DNA from: Glandiceps talaboti
Taxonomy: Eukaryota; Hemichordata; Enteropneusta; Spengelidae
Direction of reading: 5' to 3'
Length of the DNA stretch: 64,000 nucleotides
Assembly (NCBI RefSeq): GCF_964340395.1
Contig: NC_135553.1
Span: 10,494,501 to 10,558,500 of the forward strand
A program made the position numbers and the translations under genes. Below the pieces are notes generated by a model. That model did not search any database and had not been told where the DNA came from. It saw only the letters and a program-made list of their open reading frames with translations. Below are positions 40,185-62,825 of this stretch, piece by piece. How positions within the stretch are numbered: position 1 is the first letter of the stretch; every line of letters starts with the position of its first letter.

Positions 40185-42816
40185 AGACGGAAAGACAGAC
40201 AGACCGCAAATAGAAGTTTTAGACATGTACTCATATGCACATCAAGTATTCAATCTTTTCAAGCGCTCAGTCTAAGAGAAAATTACATAAATGTAACTTA
40301 AAGGAAGGAAAAAACATTGTCAGATTTCAGGAAATGAGATTGAAAAAACAACAACAACCAAACATTGTTCTGATGTTCTATAACTTAGTGTAGGTCTCAA
40401 CTGGTACCCGGAAGTACCACAAGCACTCCACAATACTACAAGCAGACACTTTTGAGAGCATATTATCTGTTAATATGATTAGGAAGATAGACAAAATGTT
40501 AAAAGACAGGAAAACGTGTAGACTTTTTTCATCCCTCTGTAAAAAATAACCACAAACATACATGTGTACATCATCAAACACACTGGGTATTTCATCCATG
40601 AGAGAGAGCATAGACCCAGGATTGACCTGTGATGCAGATAAAAGAAAGTTTTGTTGAATTCTAACATTTTGTTCCTAGTAAAGAATGCATGGCTGTTGGA
40701 AATAAATCAATTCAAAGATTTTCAATCTTTTGAAGTAGTACCTAAAGGTTTTTTCTGAATTGAAATACAAGTAGCGTGAATACGACATGATAGAGTACTT
40801 GTTGTAAGTCTGACTGTGTTCTTGTACCATATGCTATCCATTCTTTGATCGATCCTTGTATGTATTGGAACTATAGTTCTTATACAAATTCTAAAGTGCC
40901 GTTTAAATCTTCAACCGTACACCATACTATTGAACAGATGTCATACTTTTACACGTTTTCATGATTGCCTTTGAGGACTGACATTTTTAACAACCATTAA
41001 AAAAGATTGGTCTAGTAGACACCTATTGACTCAAATCAATTTCTGTGCAAGATTAAATATTTTCTGAAGAAATTCAAGGCATTTTATGTCACCATGGAGA
41101 TAGGCCAACAGACAGGCAGACACTCTCCCACCTACAATCAAAAGTTGGTAGTTGAAGATAGGAAGTTCTTATCCATACATCTTTTAGATACGTATATAGA
41201 ACAGAGGCTCTTTTTATCTAGCGATAATTTAAAAGATTCAACATAATTGCTGTCTCATCAAAAATGTATCAAATTATGAGATTTGAGACTTATCGTTTCA
41301 TCTGTCTCACAACCAACTTTTATAGCTTGAACAGCTGAGTCCTAATGTGATTGAAATTAATAGTAAAATTCTTATCAGATGGACAGATATTAGATACCTT
41401 TTTGAAATTGTCCTGTGCATTTAAAAGATGAAAAGATGAGATACAAATTATGATAGATGTGGGGAAGGTTTTTCCTGATGTCCATGTGTAATTTTGTACG
41501 TTCTATTGTCATGTAATACTGCCTGTAAACAAGGAAAACATGATCCTGTGATTGCACATGTTGTTGACAACCTATAAAACAAGAATGTTGAATTTCGTAC
41601 ATCAACAAATCTTTATATAGTTATCATTAGGGAAAGAAATACCAAATTTTAAAACTGTAATAAAAAGTAAAAATAACTATAAAAATTTAATGTTTGTTGT
41701 GAAATTGTTCATCGGTGATGTTTCGGGTCTACATGATGTAATAGATTGTGTCTAGATAAGATAGTGATTGGATTAGATTTATAAATACCACCACACCATT
41801 AGCTATGTATTGTAACTTAGTATAATACTGTATCTCCAAACCAGCAATAGTGTCAATGCTGCCAGAGCTGATACATATTTGACACGGCAATCACACAATT
41901 TGAGGTTTATTACACCGCTGTCATTACAAGTATGAATCTGATGTTTGACATTTGCAAGAGTCGAGATGGAAGTGCTTAGTATACTTTCTGACATCCACCA
42001 CAAAAATTTACAGAAAATTGATGTGAGGTCTTTACCAAAGCATCAGAGGTAGTTCTACTTTTGACATAAATACACAAAGTTACAAGTTGCATCATTGTCA
42101 GTAAAATGTTGATTGTATCGTAGCTGTGGCTGCTTTCTTGATATAAATGTGTAACTATTGACACTTCCCTGACCAAGTCATGATATTCCTAATTTCAAAT
42201 CAAAACATTCATGACTTTTTTGTATCATAGTTCAATACTGTACACATGCCATATGAGTTTCAAACATCAGTATATCTTACAAATGATAAATCCGTCCATC
42301 TGGATTGTATAAAAAGATGAAAGGTTGACAACAACTGGAGACTTGTATTAAACTATTTCCAAATGGTTAACTGTTGTATACTTTGTGAATGCTCGTAGTA
42401 CTTTACAATTGGAAGAGGTCCAGCTATTCGGAAGCAAAACTTTACGAAAAATTCACGCAAACTAGAAAAAGCCTGTGGGCATGCAACAACTTCTAGTCTG
42501 CTCTCCATTTTCATCTAAAAGTGATAAACATGGCATTCCTGCGTGTTTACAGGAAATTACTCGTGTTCTGATACTAAACAGGTCACAACCTGGATATCTG
42601 TATGTGTTTGTAACATAGTCTTGATTGTATTCAGGTTATTAGGCTGAGGGTTCTTCAGAGTCCAGTTCTGTGTGTCTCTATTAGACTGAACTTTGTTGTT
42701 GTAAAACTTTTCAAATCATGTATTCAGGTTATAGGCAGAATTTCTTCAGAGTCCAGTTCTCACATGACAGCACATCATTTCCTACTATAATTGTGCCTTA
42801 AACTCTAAATTGGAGG

Positions 42817-42818
<2 letters not shown>
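40185..42818. other. Non-coding; one separated duplication
   Basis: No gene recognised. A segment of about 42 bp (TGTATTCAGGTTAT, then TTCTTCAGAGTCCAGTTCT) occurs at 42626-42669 and again at 42719-42760. Confidence 0.5.
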
Positions 42819-42882
<64 letters not shown>

Positions 42883-42891
42883 CAGACAGAC

Positions 42892-42926
<35 letters not shown>

Positions 42927-43041
42927 GACAGAGACAGAGAGACAGAGAGAGAAAGAGAAACAGACAGACAGACAGACAGACAGACAGGCAGACAGAGTTA
43001 GAGAGAGGGAGACAGAGACAGAGGCAGAGACAAAAACAGAG
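42819..43041. repeat. (GA)n-(GACA)n compound microsatellite
   Basis: A pure GA tract to about 42873, then mixed GACA/GAGA repeats. The Arg-Glu-Arg and Cys-Leu-Ser frames are artefacts. It lies about 640 bp upstream of XYLT exon a. Confidence 0.97.
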
Positions 43042-43680
43042 TGAACACATCATTTCCAATGTTTATATATGCCCACTACTAAAATGAGGTATTCACTAGT
43101 TAAAATGCATGCAATCTTCTATCAGTTTCCCAGCATATACATATCAGTCCAACTATGTTTGAAACAAAAATAGAATGAAACAAACTATGTCCTGTATGTA
43201 AACATGAAAGGCGATGTGAACTATATAGCAATTCAAAACATCTCTTATCATGGATATTTATAGGTAACTGTAAGTGAAAATAGAAAATCTGTTAGTCATA
43301 ACAAATCTATGGAGTAATGCAACCATTACTTATTAAAATTTAGGGGATTGTGAAATATTTTGAAAATTTTAAATCTAGATATTAGACGTTTTATTTGCAA
43401 TATTTGAGGGAAATCAAAACAAAACATTAACACGAAAAATAGCTGTGTGAAAAGTAATAGGCATTTTGAAGTAATGTTTTTGGAAGATTTCTCTGAATGG
43501 ACTAGTGAGGGCGCTGTTCATTATGATTTGAGTTCGTGGAAAGAAATACAGACTTTACGGGATGCATGTCAAATTTATTATTCTATGTGAGAAAACACTT
43601 AAGAATTTTTTATTATTTAATTAGTTGATTAAATTTCAAAAGCAATGCTTAATGTTTCTTTTCTTTTTTCACTATTACAG
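43042..43680. other. Intron end preceding XYLT exon a
   Basis: AT-rich sequence ending with a strong pyrimidine tract and CAG acceptor. A GAGGGCGCT word lies at 43507-43515. No other features. Confidence 0.6.
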
Positions 43681-54065
<10,385 letters not shown>

Positions 54066-54109
54066 TGAATGGTGACAATGTTGTCTGCAAGATGTGTATA
54101 TATATGAGG

Positions 54110-54478
54110 AATATGACTGCCATGTGTCTGTTAGAACAGTGCAAATCTGTGCTAAGCAGCTGTTTGGATTCAGAATCTTTTAGCATGTCATATTATCTAT
54201 GGCAACATTGGAAATCTGTCAGATGACAAGTACCCATGGCAACACTGAAAGTCTGTCACCATGCAAAGTAGCCATTGCGAAAATGCAGTATCCTGTATAT
54301 CGTATCATGTAACCATGGCCATGTGAAGTCTGCTGGCATGCTAAGTAACCATAGCAACAGTCAAAATCTGTCACCAATGCAAAGTAGTCATGGCTAGTCT
54401 ACCCATGGCAATAGGAAAGTCTGGTGCCATGCCGTGTATCCATGGCGACAATGAAAACTTGTCAACATGGAGAGTGTT
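54110..54478. repeat. Degenerate 37-bp repeat with CCATGGCAAC words
   Basis: About eight units of the form CCATGGCAACANTGAAA, TCTGTCACCATGCAAAGTA; clearest at 54196-54270 and 54346-54475. One unit boundary forms GTAACCATAGCAAC at 54345-54358, a perfect RFX X-box consensus (GTNRCC N0-3 RGYAAC). Confidence 0.8.
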
Positions 54479-54804
54479 CACCATAAGGAATCTACAGCAA
54501 CTCAGTGTCCAGATTACAGAGACATGTATCCATGTGTCGAATGAGATGAACCCATGAGGATCAAGAAAATGCATCACCACCCACCTCTCTGATTGCAGGT
54601 TTCCATTACTGTTACCAAGGTTACCAAGCCATGAATATTTGAAGATTAATAGTGATCATGCATGATAGTGAACATGACTGAACATGGTAACAGAGGGTGA
54701 CTGTCGACAATCTGAAGTCCATTCCATGGATAAAAATGTAAGAATATGCAAGATGAACACATTTACTGTTAAAAACAAAAGGCATTTGCATGTAGATATG
54801 TACA

Positions 54805-54819
54805 CCACAGAGGGCGCTA
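54805..54819 (+). promoter_or_regulatory. CTCF-like GAGGGCGC word
   Basis: CCACAGAGGGCGCTA resembles the conserved CTCF core but with the CCAC half shifted by one base. Similar words occur at 35791, 43507, 50656 (reverse) and 60566. Binding is unproven. Confidence 0.3.
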
Positions 54820-54924
54820 AACAAACTTTTACATAGTTTTACTTGAGGGTAGTTTCTTCCTCAAGCTCTATTGGTATCCTCAGTTGTCAAAATTACAAAA
54901 CATTGACAAAACCTGTAAGAAACA

Positions 54925-54937
54925 AGGTCAAAGGTCA
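54925..54937 (+). promoter_or_regulatory. DR1 nuclear receptor-like site
   Basis: AGGTCAAAGGTCA, identical to the 13-mers at 4142 and 55513. It lies in the predicted 3' UTR. Confidence 0.35.
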
Positions 54938-55512
54938 CAGACAATGTAATAATTAGGTGTAAATAACACAGGGCCAGTACAAAGTTGTTAATATATTTGA
55001 TGATATCAATTGAAAGTTTAACTCATTTCCATACGTAATATTTTGACATAGGATGCTCACTTAAACCACTTCTTCACCCAGCAATGAAAATATTTCACCC
55101 AAAATACCCTATCAATTTACATGGAAACCAAAAGACTGTCTGAGATTCAGAGTCAGTTGAAGGAGAAGAAAACATCTTCTGAACTGTTTGAAGTCGTCAC
55201 AGTAAAATGAAAGGTATATATTTAAAGTTTTAAACTTACTGCCACTTTTTTGTAATCCTAAATGTAATTTTTAATACTTTGGTTGGATATATCTATTGAC
55301 ATACAGGTAGTGTAAGATACAGCCTATTGGTCGCAAATTCCTGCGTTGATATCACCGAGACAGTTTCAACCAGGAGTTTCTCTGTATGATGCATCATGTA
55401 CAAGAAGCAAAAATAACAAATTCCCTCTGTTTGACTCGCTTCCCATCCATCATGCTGATGCACTATGATCACCTCTGCGAACAGTGCTGACTGAAATGTG
55501 GTGTATGTGTTT

Positions 55513-55525
55513 AGGTCAAAGGTCA
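55513..55525 (+). promoter_or_regulatory. DR1 nuclear receptor-like site
   Basis: AGGTCAAAGGTCA, 588 bp from the identical site at 54925 and 25 bp ahead of the candidate poly(A) signal. Confidence 0.35.
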
Positions 55526-55549
55526 AAGCAGGTTGTCATGGTTTCATAC

Positions 55550-55555
55550 AATAAA
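55550..55555 (+). terminator. Candidate XYLT poly(A) signal AATAAA
   Basis: First AATAAA after the stop codon; a T/GT-containing stretch follows within 30-50 bases. Later hexamers may be used instead, as vertebrate XYLT1 has a long 3' UTR. Confidence 0.4.
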
Positions 55556-55570
55556 TGGACATTTAGGATA

Positions 55571-57954
55571 CCACACTATAGGTTTTACTGAGGAGTTACA
55601 GGTAGATGCTTTGAGGTGCATGCCATTGGCTTTTAGACAAAAGTAATAATGGGAGGCAGGGGGTGGGGGGATAAAAAGTTGGGGGGAGGAGAAGAGCATC
55701 TGATAAGATGACACTTTATTTTTCTAACAATAACATACTGACACAAATAATTTATGCCAGTATTTTTATTATTTTTATTTTTTAAAGTGTAAGATTTCTC
55801 TCAAACTTTTAAATCGTTAATTTGTGAATAAATATGAAATAAAAAAATCTGAAACTTTTAGGGTTAGGATAGGTTAGGGCAGACACTATTGTATAGTCAT
55901 TTGGGTCTATAGTCGAACTTGCTTGAATTTCCAAAGCTTGGGCCTTAAAAAAAATTGTTTGGTTCTGGTTAACCAACCCCACCAAGTTTTACACTGCCGA
56001 TCTTAAACTTTTTTTTACACATTTTGGAGAGAAAAAAGACACAAAAATTGTGAAGTCTTGCTAGAAATAGTGGATGCGGAAACTGACATCAACTTAAAAA
56101 GACAACATAAAACTTTTCTTCCAATAATAATGGCTGTACATCTGATGGGAAGAAATAAACCTGAACCAGACACTCACATACGAAAAAAAAGCATCAAAAT
56201 AAAATCTACTTATTCTAAAATTGAACACAACGTAATCGGAACCACTCAATTTTTTAGGCCTAGCTAATAACTAATTGTAAAAAAAAGTATATGTATGCAA
56301 ATAACACAAAAAAGACAGCTTGATGGGCCTCTATTTCTCTAGACTTGCAGAATTCAACGCTATAAACAATAGCTTGGCGGTCAGCTACTTGTTTAATAGC
56401 AAGATAGAAAGACTTTGGCATCTTGAAATGGATATGGTCTCAGCCTTGGTTTTTTATTAACATTTATGTTTGATGTTGTGGGGAAGGAAAGTTCATGACA
56501 AAGTGTGATACTGGTGTACCGATGTGTTTGACGTGAATGTGAGTTATTTCATACATTTGAGGTAAAGTTTCACAAAGGAGGAGGAATGTCACTTCATGAT
56601 ACTACCAAACTAGAGAGGGTATAGAGTTTTAATCAGGTGATACAATGTTGTTTTTTATATGACACGTTTTTTATATCTGACATGTTTTTTGTTACAAATT
56701 ACACAAACAAAATACAGACAGTGATAGCACTCATGCACATAAAATGTTACATTTTAACTCACTGGGAACACAAATAAACAATTTTGTGTTTGACTCATCC
56801 AACAACGATGTTGATTTGTATTCAAAGTAAGATAAAATGTATCATTTTGTATACATGGGCACTCTCAGTGGGTTTTTTTTTTGTGTAATTCGTAACAACA
56901 CATGAGAAGTAAAAATATCATGTCGCCTAATTGAAACTCTACACTCTCTTTAGTTTGGTAGTAGCATGTAACCAATGCAGTAGTTCATCTCTGAGATCAA
57001 AATACCTTAAATAAATGATAAAACAACTCTTCTCAAAATGGAATAACACCTTATGTTCACAGACAGATATTTTTTTAAAACTATAATTGTAACTTATTTT
57101 AGATTATCTTCTTCAGTTTCATATATATTCTATATCTCCTTTTCAACATATTAAAGATTCCAGGAGAATGTTCTTGACTGAAGAAACAGTTTTTTGATGA
57201 GCTGGACTCATTCTTTAGTATATTAAATGGCATCCCATGAATTTTAGTAGAGTTAGAAATGCAAAGTAGAGTAGAGGTGTTCTTAATAATCGGCTAAACC
57301 TTTAGTTATAGTTGGAAGATTTTACTACTTACTTGGTTCTGTCATTAATTAACGGCATTTATTTTATAGTAGAGATGACTGCATCTTATTCTGTGTAATA
57401 TCAGTTAAGTAAATCTCTTCCAAAGATGGGCCAGAACTCTCGAAAATTGTACACTGTTGTCTTTTTGGCTGTACTATTGTGTTCAAACTTTTTATATTCA
57501 AACGGGTGATGTTAAACTAATGTAGTAGTTACACACAGCCTCTATAATGCCACAACACAGTCAGTGGAGTAAAGAATTAACTGATCATGCTCATGCTGAC
57601 AAAATTATCAAATAGTGTCCAAATTATCAATTTGTCTTATGAGCACTCTCAAGTACAGAATTATAAGATATCGCTGACTCTTTATTTTACACTATGGGGT
57701 TTCAGACCCTCAATTACAGGGGTCATATATGATATGTAAAATTTGAGATCTCTGGATACATTGTGCAATTGCAATAGCTGACCTCTGACCCCATGAAAAC
57801 AAACCATATTTACTGTTTGCAAGCATAATGTGTTGCTTTCTTTCTCAACTCAGGGTTTTCATGTAGTATGTTACAATTTGTATTTAAAAAATACCATATT
57901 ATCTGTCTAGGAATGATTGCTATACATGTACTGTGTATATAAGTTGAATAGTTT
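55571..57954. other. 3' flank, nothing recognised
   Basis: A G-rich tract near 55650-55692 has four G runs, with one long loop. The open frame at 56058-56267 has no recognised domain. A reverse DR1-like word TGACCTCTGACCC is at 57779. Confidence 0.5.
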
Positions 57955-58575
57955 GATTTTCTATGTGTACATACTATGTGCATTATAACTCAATGTCATT
58001 CTCTTAATGTGCACATTATATGTGCGAATATCTTGACTTCGTATGGACACATGATAGTGTCCATATATATATAACTTGACATTGTTATGTGTACATAGTC
58101 ATGTGTACTTAAGTTAATTTCTTTCTCTATACTGTGTGTATGTAACTTAATAGAAGTTTACATTCCATGCGTACATGAGTTTAATATGTACACATGAGTT
58201 AATGTGTACATACCATGTGTACAAGTGTTAATGTGTACATACTGTATGCACATATATTAATGTAAAGTCTACCCATCATTTTACGTACCATGTGTACTTG
58301 AGATAATGTGTACATACTATGTGTACATATGTTAATGTAAAGTCTATCCATGTGTGCTCTGATACATTGTACATACAATGTGTACATAGATAATGTGTAC
58401 CAAACATGTGCACACATGAGTTATGTACACATACTCTGCATACATATGAGTTAATGTGTACATACCATGTGTACAAGAGTTAATGTGTACATACTGTGTG
58501 TACATGAGTTAATATGTACATACCATGTGTACATGAGTTAATGTGTACATACTGTGTGTACATATATCAATGTTA
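57955..58575. repeat. Degenerate GTGTACAT minisatellite
   Basis: Units of about 28-30 bp of the form GTGTACATACCAT, GTGTACATGAGTTAAT, best kept at 58440-58570. GTACAT/ATGTAC words make the array locally self-complementary. Confidence 0.9.
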
Positions 58576-58872
58576 AAAGTCTATTCATGTGTTCTCTGAT
58601 ATACCCACAAATCTATCTGTTATATTAATTGTCATGTACAATGGAAGTCTTTGGTTTGGTTTTTAGCATTTACTGGTAATTTCACTCAAAACAATGAAAT
58701 TGTAGTATCTTACATGAAAATAATCTAATCGTGAACTATCTTGATAGCGTGTTATGATTTGATTTACCATGAGCTGCTTAAACTGCAAAATTTACTGACA
58801 AACATTAGCAGGTAAAGAAATTTTAGAATTGGTTTGTTACTGACTCACTGTATCAGATTAGTAGAACTCTAT

Positions 58873-58942
58873 TTTGTTTGTTTGTTTGTTTGTTTGTTTG
58901 TTATTTATAGCGATATCAACTCATGTTATTTATTTATTTATT
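58873..58942. repeat. (TTTG)7 and (TTTA)n microsatellites
   Basis: TTTG repeats at 58873-58902 and TTTA repeats at 58927-58942. Confidence 0.95.
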
Positions 58943-59341
58943 CACAACCAAAGGGATTATACAGATGAGAACGGCGTAAGTTTTAATACATGGAATTTTG
59001 TTTTAAAGTGTGATTTTGGAACAGTTTGAAAACAAAGTGAAACGATGAAAAGTAGAAAGCATTGCCTGACATAACATTGGAAGAAAACGAAGTTTGAACG
59101 GTTGTCTCATGTAATCAGAACATTTTGTGTAAAGGAAAACAAAGGTATGTCATTATCAGAAGCAAAAATAATGAAAATTTTGTAGGTTCTTTCTGTTTTT
59201 TCCCTTGAATTATGTGAAAAACTTGTATATGAACTTAGCTGATACAGGATTATGAAAAGAATCAATCCATTTGTCAGATGATTTCATATTTTCCTACTGA
59301 GTTGTAATCTTTGAAGTTTAGTAGTCACAGTTTTCTGACTT

Positions 59342-59830
59342 AAAGGCCCATGATTCAATCCTAGGTTCTCATATTACTGTTATCTTATATTTGTGGAGTC
59401 ACAAGGAATAGATAGGATCATTTTGTTCTGGATCAATAGCTCTACTAAACAACTGTTCTTCTCACAAATTTTACTCCTAATCCTGTATGGACCTTTAAAG
59501 GCTCATGATTCAATCCCAGGTTCTCACATTAGTGCTGTCATATCAGAGGAACCACAAGGATTAGAGAGGATCATTCTTTTGTTCTGGATCAACATTTTCT
59601 ATAGCTCTACTAAACAACTGTTCTTCTCACAAATGTTGCTCCTAATCCTATATGGACCTTTAAAGGCTCATGATTCAATCCCAGGTTCTCACATTAGTGT
59701 TATCTTATCAGTGGCACCACAAGGATTACATAGGATTATTCTGTTCAGGTCTAACTTTTTTCTATAGCTCTGTCCGACCAACTGCTTTTTTAACGCTAAG
59801 ATTGTAATCCCAATCTGACATGGGCCTTTA
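59342..59830. repeat. Three-copy tandem repeat, 153-168 bp
   Basis: Copies start (AAAGGCYCATGATTCAATCC) at 59342, 59497 and 59662; the third decays towards 59830. All contain CCACAAGGATT, ATAGCTCTACTAAACAACTG and CACAAATNTTRCTCCTAATCC. A 124-codon plus-strand frame (59393-59767) stays open because copies differ by multiples of three within it. No domain or splice context supports a protein, so I treat it as a repeat. Confidence 0.85.
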
Positions 59831-61939
59831 AGGCATGCATATACAATTCACAGACAGTCTTGTCGTTCCTCTATTTTGATCAGTTTTTACCGTCAAGTTT
59901 CCCAAAATGATGCTTGGTGTTCAGAAGTCTATTATTAAACCTTTTTGCATCTTCAACTTGTTACAATAGTTTAAGCTGTATTTTGTTGACCACATTGCAA
60001 TGTCTTAACTTTTAATCTTATTTATTTTATCACGTTTTATTTACTTCGGTAGCTGCACTTTTCGCTTATACACACATTACTGAAATATATCGATATTTTG
60101 ATTTTGTTGGACTAAGTTTTCAAATAAGTCTGACTACGATTCCAGACAACTTGTTTTCAAAATTTTCAGAATTTGTTTTTTCCATACAATGTGTTCCATC
60201 CTGCAAGATATTTTTTTGTTGTGCAATGTTTCTCAAAGTTGTGCTAATTTTCAGTTTCATTAATACTAGGCTGTAACAAAAGTTCAGACGATCCCTTTCA
60301 GTATGTTTGATTTGTTATTTTGTAGCCAAGAAGTAGACTAATTATATATCTGACTTTGACCTTGCGTTTTTAGTCAAAACTTACACCAACCAAATCAGCT
60401 CACCATTTCATGTGTAGAGGTAATTAGCTCCTAGTTGAGCTACATTTGAACTGTATCTGGCATTTATGTACAATAATTACCATGAGATCTCATACAAAGT
60501 GAATTGCAGACACTCTGATATGCCACATGCCCGTTATCAGAAAGACAAAAGATTATTCAGTCTGGCCACTGGTGGCGCTGTTTCAAAAATCGGGCAACAA
60601 CAGTTGAATACTATGGCCACCTTTGAACAATTGTTTTTTCCAAGTATTCTCAGCTCACAAGTCAATCGCATATTGAGGCAGCCTAAAAACTTCTGCTTAA
60701 CCCCCCCCAACCCCCCCCCCCCCCCCCCCCCCTTATCTTGTTTTTAATCATGTAATTTTTAGGAACTGGTTGTTGACTGCTTCCTGTTTCTACTGTCTTG
60801 GACCATGACCTGGGTTGTAACCCTTATCTTTGGCATCCACATGCAGTATTTCCTGCAAAATAGTTTTGAAATGGATAACTGGCATGTAGCATATTGGTCA
60901 AAGATATGTTTTAGATATCTCAAATTCAATTGTTTAATCATTCAAAATACACTCTTAGTCTACAGGCAAACCCAGAGAATAATGAACAAACCCTTTCTTT
61001 TTTCCAGTCGTTGTATTTACTTATTTTTCATTATTTTTTTAAAACAAGATTTTTAAATATGAAATAATTGTTCAAATACTTTTTATTTTAAAAAGAGAAA
61101 AGAAAAATATCTGAGTTGAGAAATACTGTTCAAAAGTTTGTCAGTCACCCACAAGAGTGACGTTTTCAAAAAATTCTGATTTTCCCACCAAATGAGAATA
61201 CAGACTATAGTCAAGATTGTGTTGACAAAAATATGTTACTTCTCGAGTTACTTAATACTTCCACATACTGGGTCTTCCATCCACCATGCACCATGTTATG
61301 ATCTTCATGTGCATATTAAAATTGTATTAGAGAAAAATGTTGAACCTAATACATACATATACCAATATATGATGAATGTTGGTACTACAAATGTACCAAT
61401 GATTGCTTGTAATTGTGTATACTGTTGCTATTTGCACACCAGTGTAAAACTGAAAAAAATTATCATATACATTAGTGTATACACTTTGTTTTGTCTATAT
61501 TTGTACATAGACCGGCAAAAAAATGAGTCTCCTGTTACTGACTCCGTTACCGCTGTAAACATCTTCCACGCAATGCAAACTCTTACTAGAAATACAGAAC
61601 TTTAGAATTATATGTGCTTCAAATATGAAACTAGTCGTTCAAGAGCTCACCGTTCAAAGATATGATAAACTTTAATATCACTTGAAGTCGTCCTTAATTT
61701 AATAAAGGGCTGTTCAATATTGGTTTTACTCAAAACAGGAAATATAAAAATATCCACTTATCTTTAAATAAGATCCTCAGCTGAATTTTAATTTTTTTGG
61801 CTTGCACAGGATTTGGCAGAAAGTGTAATGGCAAACAAAATCATGAAATGGACAAATTTTGTCATTTAATTTTTTTAAATATTTGTTTGTACAAAATTGA
61901 TTTATATCGTTCCAGTAATAATCATATATGTAATGTTAG
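59831..61939. other. 3' flank, nothing recognised
   Basis: C-rich tract at about 60701-60732 and a CTCF-like word CCACTGGTGGCGCTG at 60566-60580. Open frames near 60.5 and 61.2 kb lack recognisable domains. Confidence 0.5.
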
Positions 61940-61970
61940 AGGTCAGGTCAGGTCAGGTCAGGTCAGGTCA
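61940..61970 (+). repeat. (AGGTC)6 pentamer array
   Basis: Six overlapping AGGTCA words in perfect tandem. Confidence 0.95.
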
Positions 61971-62196
61971 GACACCGCAAACTACTTAATGACGCGTGCT
62001 TGTACATATACCATGGTTTGTTGTGATTCTATTTTTTTCAAACAAAACATTTAGCCAACTGGTGCTGCAAATCAAATTTCAATTTTTGATGTTTTGTGAC
62101 AAACAAGTGTATTAAGTTGTCATCCACAAACTTGTACAAACATTTTTTAGCCTCACGTGTAGTAGTATCAAAAATGATTACAAGGAAATGATAATT

Positions 62197-62546
62197 TAAT
62201 ATTATTCACGAATATTTTTCTTTGTCCAGCCAAGGAAAACATGAGTGACCTAAGGGACTTTGTCACTTCAAGTCGAGTATTTGTACAGCTGAATGAAGAA
62301 AAATGTCAGAGAATAATATAACAAAAAAATCAGAAAAAGTAATATCAATTTTGAGCGTTTTGACTCATATTTCGAATGCAGCAGAAGCAATGACGTAGAC
62401 ACACGTTGTCATAGACGTGACATAGACGCACGTTAGACATTAGACATCGTCGGTACATAGACGCACGTCGTCGTGATGTAGAACGACCACCAGAGTGTAT
62501 ATTTCATATGTTTTGTTGAACTTGGCTTTTACATGGGATAATATGA
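62197..62546. mobile_element. Foldback-type dispersed element, second copy
   Basis: Same word order as 49277-49634: AATATTTTTCTTTGTCCAGCC, GACCTAAGGGACTTTGTCAC, CAGCTGAATGAAGAAAAAT, TTTTGACTCATATTTCGAA, GTAGACACACGTTGTC, TAGAACGACCACCAGAG, GAACTTGGCTTTTACATGG. This copy lacks the right inner arm (CCCTTAGG) but has an extra GACATAGACGCACGT-type duplication. Confidence 0.72.
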
Positions 62547-62781
62547 AATTGTAACATTTTAGTTGGTTGTAACACCACAATGACATTGTTTTACGTTCTA
62601 ACCATTCTACCAACTCTATGTGTAATTGCTGTATAAATCATGTAAAGAGAGATCCAGTACTATTTTTAGGGAGACTGTATACAAATATGAACATTCTATC
62701 TTTCAAGTGAATAAATGGTGTATTTATGAATAAATAAATGTGAGTCTTGGTTTCTGTCTTCCAATTGTGTAGTCCACTTGT
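62547..62781. other. Short non-coding gap
   Basis: Nothing recognised. Confidence 0.5.

Positions 62782-62825
<44 letters not shown>
62782..62825. repeat. (AAC)n microsatellite
   Basis: Fourteen or so AAC units. Confidence 0.97.

Larger units (their letters stand above)
1..43680. other. Non-coding: probable large XYLT intron or 5' flank
   Basis: No convincing exon is seen on either strand in this stretch. All open frames are short (under about 100 codons), lack conserved domains and are consistent with chance in AT-rich DNA or with reading through simple repeats. Because exon a is entered in phase 0 and the membrane-anchor exon is absent, the simplest reading is that most or all of this is the first XYLT intron (the human gene also has a very long first intron). 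A short 5' coding exon or non-coding exons hidden here cannot be excluded. Confidence 0.6.
54066..55570 (+). other. Probable XYLT 3' UTR
   Basis: No further coding is seen after the stop. The first canonical AATAAA is at 55550-55555, which would give a 3' UTR of about 1.5 kb; additional AATAAA words at 55827 and 55838 allow longer forms. Contains a 37-bp degenerate repeat, a CTCF-like word at 54805 and two DR1 motifs. Confidence 0.5.

Noticed and set aside
39956-40275. Four overlapping frames in the ATAC/GTAC microsatellite
   Set aside because: Pure repeat translation on both strands with no other support.
42805-43059. Arg/Glu-rich and Cys/Leu/Ser-rich frames near 42.9 kb
   Set aside because: Translation of the (GA)n-(GACA)n microsatellite.
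43645-43680. ATG at 43645 as XYLT start with a hydrophobic MLNVSFLFSLLQ leader
   Set aside because: The Phe/Ser/Leu run is simply the translation of the pyrimidine tract of a strong splice acceptor ending at 43680, and family proteins have a separate anchor exon upstream.
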